Shown in pieces: positions 30,312 to 34,537 of a stretch of DNA of 34,537 nucleotides; position 1 is the first letter of the stretch; each line of letters opens with the position of its first letter. Source of the DNA: a virus; IMG/VR virus record IMGVR_UViG_3300031539_000156, positions 1 through 34,537 of that record; one strand, 5' to 3'. The notes under the pieces are model-generated. The model was not told where the DNA came from and searched no databases. It saw only the letters and a list, made by a program, of their open reading frames with translations. A program made the position numbers and the translations under genes.

Positions 30312-31996
30312 ACGCAAACACATTCGCAACGGTAACGCTAGAACCCGGACCCGATCAGGCAGTCTGGACCGAGGGTGTCGGAGCGACTGCAGTGACCACT
30401 GGTCACTACAAAAACCCGACGCGACCCGATGAGGAAATTCTGATTGACCGTGAGAAAACCGTGATGAATCAATTCGGCACGGTGATGCGGCGCGATGTTG
30501 AATATTGGCAGTACGATGTTCCCGGCGCACCACCCATCCGATACGAACACAAAACCTATTCGTCGGCATTCCTGCCGGGGCTAGGTCGGCAGCTGCGATT
30601 GGTCGAGGAAGAGGTCCAGTACTTCTGGGCGTTTGCGCCGTGGAACGACGGCGACAATCTCGGTCGCACGAGAGTCGTCAATGCGTACGTTGTCTACGAT
30701 CTCCCCGAGGATCCTACTGCTCCATCGAGTTCTGCTGGACAGGCTGCTGCGACTTCGAAGGGAATGACACCCGGCGTAACCCGTGACAGGATCGTAAGTT
30801 CCGGCAAGCTGTGGAGCTCGGCCAACCTCTCAAACTCGACCGTCGAGGATGCCGCGACTGGGCAGACGACGAAGTGGGTCGAGGGCGTCATCGTCGAGCA
30901 AGACATGGTGGAAGAGGAATTCGATAAATGGACAACGTGGACTCTGAAAAAGGATGCACTTCGCTCGGCTGGTGTTGAGTGGGATGGACCCAAGTACACG
31001 CGCAAGGAATCGTTCTCATATAGGCTTCCAGTCCCGATGCAGCCGCCCGAATTGGAAGCGACGAATGTTGACGGTGGGATTCGGCTTCACGCGATCAAGG
31101 GTTGCACGACGATCTCCAACGGATACTTCCGATCAAGCGGGACCTATAAGGTTGCCCCACAGAAGTACAACTTTTATCGGAAGGTCGTGAGTGAAGCAGA
31201 CCGCACTCCCGATCCGAATCTGCATGGACTTTGGAATACGCCACCCGCTGCACCGACGCGCCCCGGAATCATCACGGACACAGCCGTCACGGATTACGAT
31301 GGGGCACCCTCTTCGGCTCTGCCCACGGCGTCCACCTATGATGAGCCTCACGACGTAGAACCCGAGCCTCAGCCTCCAGAAGCAGAGTTCGTGAGGATCG
31401 GGGAATCACCCAACACCCAAGCGAAGACGGAATGCGGCGACGGCACGTTCTTGGATACCGATGTCGAGGATGGCGCCGGGTACGAATATTACGCGACCTC
31501 GGTGTATGGAGACCAAGAGTCGACCAACTCCAATCACGAGACGCAAACGTTTTCTGGAGACGGACTCAGACGGCACCGGCTGATTGACAAGGAAGATGTC
31601 GTGGACGCCATCGCTGCGAACGATCCGATCTACCCTGGAGACGACTACGGCGAGGTGGTGGAATTCGATCTTCCTGCGGACGATCCCTACGGCGACGGCT
31701 CTGGCCCTGCAGATGACATCGCCAACCGTCAATTCGCCATGAATCGTGAAGAGGATTTTCAGATTCGCATGGTCATCACGCACCCGCTGATCTCGCTGGA
31801 GTGGGGCCAAAAGGTGGGGATGCCGAATGTCGGTTGGGACACTTACGGCAACGCGATTCATCTGGCGACCCAGACCGACTCGACGAACTGGATGGTGATC
31901 GGTTTCGGAAGAACGATTGAGCGCAGCAGAGCGGACGGTGAGTGGCAGTCCCCAACGACCGTCTTGACGCTGCAGGAACGGCCGCGTCCGCAATGA
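30302..31996 (+). CDS. Large tail-tip protein with FN3-like segments
   Basis: This 564-residue protein begins MALNANTFATVTLEPGPDQ and has a long beta-rich N-terminal half. From about residue 245 a fibronectin type III pattern appears: PPELEATNVDGGIRLHA, then KYNFYRKVVSE, and later GAGYEYYATSVYGD. A proline- and glutamate-rich insert of about 75 residues (around residues 300-370, with EPEPQPPEAEF) splits it. The final part (AMNREEDFQIRMVITHPL and an ending PTTVLTLQERPRPQ) looks like a hub or tip attachment domain. It likely forms the central fibre or tail tip. Overlaps both neighbours, so it is translationally coupled. Family recognition is by pattern only. Confidence 0.5.
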   Translation: MALNANTFATVTLEPGPDQAVWTEGVGATAVTTGHYKNPTRPDEEILIDREKTVMNQFGTVMRRDVEYWQYDVPGAPPIRYEHKTYSSAFLPGLGRQLRLVEEEVQYFWAFAPWNDGDNLGRTRVVNAYVVYDLPEDPTAPSSSAGQAAATSKGMTPGVTRDRIVSSGKLWSSANLSNSTVEDAATGQTTKWVEGVIVEQDMVEEEFDKWTTWTLKKDALRSAGVEWDGPKYTRKESFSYRLPVPMQPPELEATNVDGGIRLHAIKGCTTISNGYFRSSGTYKVAPQKYNFYRKVVSEADRTPDPNLHGLWNTPPAAPTRPGIITDTAVTDYDGAPSSALPTASTYDEPHDVEPEPQPPEAEFVRIGESPNTQAKTECGDGTFLDTDVEDGAGYEYYATSVYGDQESTNSNHETQTFSGDGLRRHRLIDKEDVVDAIAANDPIYPGDDYGEVVEFDLPADDPYGDGSGPADDIANRQFAMNREEDFQIRMVITHPLISLEWGQKVGMPNVGWDTYGNAIHLATQTDSTNWMVIGFGRTIERSRADGEWQSPTTVLTLQERPRPQ

Positions 31997-33183
31997 GAGC
32001 GGAGCTGTTTGACGCGGGGACAATCCTCAATATTCTGCCCAATCGAACTGTGCCAGGAATGGACGAGGGCTACTTCCGCGGAATCGACATGGAGTGGAGG
32101 TTCACCGAGAACATCCAAGGCGACATCAATGACCGACTGACCGCCGCGACGAGGCACGCAACACTGGTGCCGTGGCCGGTGCCGTTTCCAGGTCGATGTT
32201 GGGTGGACTGGTCGCCACGATACGAGGGCGAGGATGGGGGCCCTAAGATCCGTTTGCACCGGTATGATCTCGGGGAAGAGGACTACGCAGAGGTTCCTGC
32301 GGCTCTGGTTCAGATACCCACTGACGCCGCGTATGACCCCAACGCATCTACGGAGGATGCGCGGCTCGGTGATCGCAAGACGATGACGGAGATTCAGTCA
32401 GAGCAGCCGTCGCCCACAATCTGGCTGCGGCGCCCACTCCAGAACGAGCGTGGCGGCAGCCGCTACGCCGCGTGTGCGCTGGAGCAACCGGTGGAGATGA
32501 TCCACGAAGGTCACACCGGGGATGAATACCGGATTGTCGCTGATTACAACCCGCTGTTCGCGCCGTTCGACGGTCGCCGGCCAGAGTGGTATGAGGCACA
32601 AGACCAAGAGGGCAACGCGATCTCAGACGCGGCGAAATTGAGAGCGATGAGCTTGCGGCCAGAGGGCCACTACCGAATTTATTTTCGTCCGGCGAATTGG
32701 CGGTGGGTGGCGACGGTGTATGCGAATTACATCTACGTCTCCTGGTTCGAGATGTACCCGGTCACGCTGACGTTTACTCAGGCGTATTTCGACCGGCCAC
32801 CCATCTACCCGAGTCGACACGATCTGCTCCACACGACTCAGACAGCAGGCTACCCCTACAACGGAACCTTCTGGTCGTACGATCAGGGAATCAACAATGC
32901 ATTTGACCAGTCGAGGGCAGCTGCCTTCCTGCGCTTTCAAATCATCGACCAACAGTGGTGGACCCAAAGCGAAGCGTTCATCTTCGCAGGCAACGATCCG
33001 GCGACTCTTGCGATGTGGCTCTACCCACCGGAAGCGAACGACATCGTTCTCGGGATAGCCCACGTAGATGACACGACTGGGGAAGATGACGTGGTGTGGT
33101 TCAAACAGATTCGCGACCTGACATCCGAGTATGCTCGGACCGTGATCGGTTCGTATCTGGATCCCGACTTCGCGGCGTACTGA
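31993..33183 (+). CDS. Tail-tip protein of unknown family
   Basis: This 396-residue protein is rich in tryptophan and tyrosine (WVDWSPRYEGED, WRWVATVYANYIYVSWFEMYP), with beta strands throughout and no membrane segment or signal. It begins with an ATGA overlap on the preceding stop; an in-frame GTG at 31942 would add 17 residues but lacks a ribosome site. High aromatic content may indicate carbohydrate contacts, but this is inference. The segment DIVLGIAHVDDTTGEDDVVWFKQ near the end lacks a recognised active site. Its location, after the tip proteins and before the lysis genes, suggests part of the tail tip or fibre. Confidence 0.45.
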   Translation: MRAELFDAGTILNILPNRTVPGMDEGYFRGIDMEWRFTENIQGDINDRLTAATRHATLVPWPVPFPGRCWVDWSPRYEGEDGGPKIRLHRYDLGEEDYAEVPAALVQIPTDAAYDPNASTEDARLGDRKTMTEIQSEQPSPTIWLRRPLQNERGGSRYAACALEQPVEMIHEGHTGDEYRIVADYNPLFAPFDGRRPEWYEAQDQEGNAISDAAKLRAMSLRPEGHYRIYFRPANWRWVATVYANYIYVSWFEMYPVTLTFTQAYFDRPPIYPSRHDLLHTTQTAGYPYNGTFWSYDQGINNAFDQSRAAAFLRFQIIDQQWWTQSEAFIFAGNDPATLAMWLYPPEANDIVLGIAHVDDTTGEDDVVWFKQIRDLTSEYARTVIGSYLDPDFAAY

Positions 33184-33193
33184 GGAGGAATGA

Positions 33194-33541
33194 ATGAGTG
33201 ATGAAACAGTGATCGCTGCCCTGATGGAATTGGTCAAGGCAAACACGGCTGCAATCAACACGATGTCCCAAGCTGTGAATGAGAATGCGAGCGCGTCCGC
33301 AACGATGGCGTCCGAGATGGTTCATCTCAGAGCCACCATCGCCGGGGCGCAGCGAAAGATCGGTGGCGAGATTGGCCCGATGATTGACAAGATGAAGGAA
33401 ACGCAAGCGGCCATCCAAGCCGAGAAGGGAGAGTTATTGAATGCCAAGACCAGAAGTGAGGCAGCGCAACGCAGCGGTGCCGATGAGGGGCCACCGTCTG
33501 GATCAACAGGTGCGGGATACGGCAACGGAAATCCTGGTTGA
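33194..33541 (+). CDS. Small coiled-coil protein overlapping the next gene
   Basis: This 115-residue protein is helical (LMELVKANTAAINTMSQAV, MIDKMKETQAAIQAEKGELL), with a likely coiled coil to residue about 85. The tail is flexible and low in complexity (GPPSGSTGAGYGNGNPG). A GAGGAGGAATGA site precedes the ATG. The last 101 bases are also read in another frame by the next gene. It may be a fibre or tail accessory protein or a small lysis-associated helper; function unknown. Confidence 0.55.
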   Translation: MSDETVIAALMELVKANTAAINTMSQAVNENASASATMASEMVHLRATIAGAQRKIGGEIGPMIDKMKETQAAIQAEKGELLNAKTRSEAAQRSGADEGPPSGSTGAGYGNGNPG

Positions 33542-33779
33542 CTTCCATGCCTCCGAAGCTGTGTCCGATCTCCTGTTGTGGTCGACCATCACCAATCGAC
33601 TTCGCGTGAAGATCGGCGCGGGGTCATATGCAGCTGTCGGTGATTCGCGGACTGCCGCCGTGAGCTTGGGTGCATTCACCGCTGGCGAAACGAAGCAAGG
33701 CACCATTGAAGTGAAGATTCCGGCAGGTGCCGATACGCGCCATGAGGAGCTTGTTTTGAATCTTGGATACGGTATGTAA
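33441..33779 (+). CDS. Small beta-rich protein with N-terminal overlap
   Basis: This 112-residue protein begins inside the coiled-coil gene at ATG 33441, 9 bases after GGGAGAG. It has a basic start, then a beta-rich core (TNRLRVKIGAGSYAAVGD, GTIEVKIPAGADTRHEELVLNLGYG). A later ATG at 33483 would still overlap. The core resembles small decoration or fibre proteins by strand pattern, but I cannot name a family. It is probably virion-associated or an accessory of the adjacent lysis genes. Confidence 0.5.
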   Translation: MPRPEVRQRNAAVPMRGHRLDQQVRDTATEILVDFHASEAVSDLLLWSTITNRLRVKIGAGSYAAVGDSRTAAVSLGAFTAGETKQGTIEVKIPAGADTRHEELVLNLGYGM

Positions 33780-33793
33780 GCTCTGGAGGGTAC

Positions 33794-34255
33794 ATGGCAA
33801 CGAAACGAAGACAAGAAACGACCAGTCAGATTTGGAGAAGCATCAAGGTTTCCGATGGCAATGGAGGAGGGACCACCCAGTGGGTGCTGAGCATCGACAG
33901 GATGAGAGCCGTTGCCGGGCTGATCGTTTCAATATTGACAATCCTTACGGTCGTCGTGGGAGGAATTTTTGCGGGTGTGAAATTCGGCATCACAACCAAT
34001 GCACGAGAGGTCATCGAAGTTGAATGCGGCCCGGAGGGAATGATCACACACGAGATTGAAACATCACGGACTGAGATGATTGACGAAGTGGAAGGGATCG
34101 TGCAGGGGAACATGGACTATCTCGAATCCAAGGTCACAGCAATTCAACAGACACAAAACGAACTGGTCACCGGGCAAAAGGAACTCGCCACACAGCAGCG
34201 GAACAATACAGACGAATTGAAGCTGCTGCTTCACAAGGCAATCAACGGAGGCTGA
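33794..34255 (+). CDS. Membrane protein with coiled coil, candidate holin or lysis accessory
   Basis: This 153-residue protein has one clear transmembrane helix at about residues 40-62 (VAGLIVSILTILTVVVGGIF). A basic N-terminal part precedes it, and a long polar helix (VTAIQQTQNELVTGQKELAT) that looks coiled-coil follows. It sits one base before the amidase gene, a usual place for a holin or other lysis protein. Classic XhlA-like holins have the coiled coil first and the membrane helix last; here the order is reversed. A spanin-like or tail-membrane role is also possible. Start ATG follows GGAGGGTAC. Confidence 0.55.
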   Translation: MATKRRQETTSQIWRSIKVSDGNGGGTTQWVLSIDRMRAVAGLIVSILTILTVVVGGIFAGVKFGITTNAREVIEVECGPEGMITHEIETSRTEMIDEVEGIVQGNMDYLESKVTAIQQTQNELVTGQKELATQQRNNTDELKLLLHKAINGG

Positions 34256-34256
34256 G

Positions 34257-34537
34257 ATGAAAGTCTGGATCGACGCTGGACACGGCGGTGAAGACAGCGG
34301 CGCAGTCGGCCCAAGCGGAACGAGGGAATCGACGATCGCTCTTGAAATTTCTAGGTACATCCGTCTTGGCCTGATTGATTCTGGATGTGAGGTGGCATTG
34401 ACAAGAGACGATGATTCATTCGTCTCCTTGCCAACACGCTGCGCGAAAGCCAACACCTATGAAGCGGATCTGTTCTTGTCAATCCACTGCAATGCGTTTT
34501 CCAATCCGACTGCCCACGGATTTGAAGTGTGGACGAG
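34257..34537 (+). CDS. N-acetylmuramoyl-L-alanine amidase endolysin, 5' part
   Basis: This gene is cut by the window end after 93 codons. The protein opens directly with the catalytic domain of zinc amidases (Amidase_3/AmiC type): H9 in IDAGHGGED, E24 in GTRESTIALE and H77 in DLFLSIHCNAF. These are the expected zinc ligands. It would cleave the bond between N-acetylmuramic acid and L-alanine in peptidoglycan. There is no signal peptide, so export would need a holin, fitting the membrane protein just upstream. Its ATG lies one base after that gene's stop. The remaining domain and catalytic glutamate are outside the window. Confidence 0.9.
   Translation, partial: MKVWIDAGHGGEDSGAVGPSGTRESTIALEISRYIRLGLIDSGCEVALTRDDDSFVSLPTRCAKANTYEADLFLSIHCNAFSNPTAHGFEVWT

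Noticed and set aside
33194-33779. Single protein joined by frameshift across 33441-33541
   Set aside because: No convincing slippery sequence was seen in the overlap and the second frame has its own ATG with a ribosome site, so two genes are simpler.

Overview
The window is the late structural module of a tailed double-stranded DNA phage with siphovirus organisation (free phage, prophage or metagenomic contig). Every gene I can support is on the + strand. Genes are packed with short gaps or ATGA-type overlaps, and there are no rRNA or tRNA genes, integrase, insertion sequences or recognisable bacterial housekeeping genes. Hallmarks are a large terminase, an HK97-type portal, protease and capsid, a connector series, a tail chaperone with an apparent -1 frameshift, an approximately 793-residue tape measure protein, and an amidase endolysin cut by the window end. 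The sequence is moderately GC-rich. The host cannot be named from it.

Layout. 1-894: tail of an unknown gene and a glycosyltransferase. 942-3012: candidate small terminase and large terminase. 3013-3217: a non-coding gap with several hairpins and a good terminator. 3218-11967: about 8.7 kb of appendage genes lying unusually between terminase and portal. These are two small virion proteins, a parallel beta-helix tailspike-like protein, a beta-sandwich protein, a 1630-residue protein with about 52 copies of a 20-residue repeat, and a small BppU-like protein. 11969-17058: portal fused to a MuF-like domain, protease with a probable nested scaffold, major capsid protein and a possible decoration protein. 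17076-19383: two related small proteins either side of a strong hairpin, then connector, stopper, HK97 gp10-like and tail terminator proteins. 19395-24405: zinc-finger protein, two tail tube paralogues (one with an extra domain), frameshifted chaperones, tape measure and a small tail protein. 24416-33183: large tail-tip and baseplate proteins. 33194-34537: small coiled-coil and beta proteins, a membrane protein that may be a holin, and the amidase.

How it fits together. The terminase packages DNA through the portal into a capsid matured by the protease. The connector series joins the head to a tube built from one or two tube paralogues around the tape measure. Hub, lectin-like, FN3-like and fibre proteins form the adsorption apparatus, and the membrane protein with the amidase would release progeny. 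The most unusual material is the repeat-built fibre with modules shared with its neighbour, the tube duplication carrying a domain shared with a baseplate protein, a six-copy 14-residue repeat in a tail protein, and the hairpin-rich gap after the terminase.
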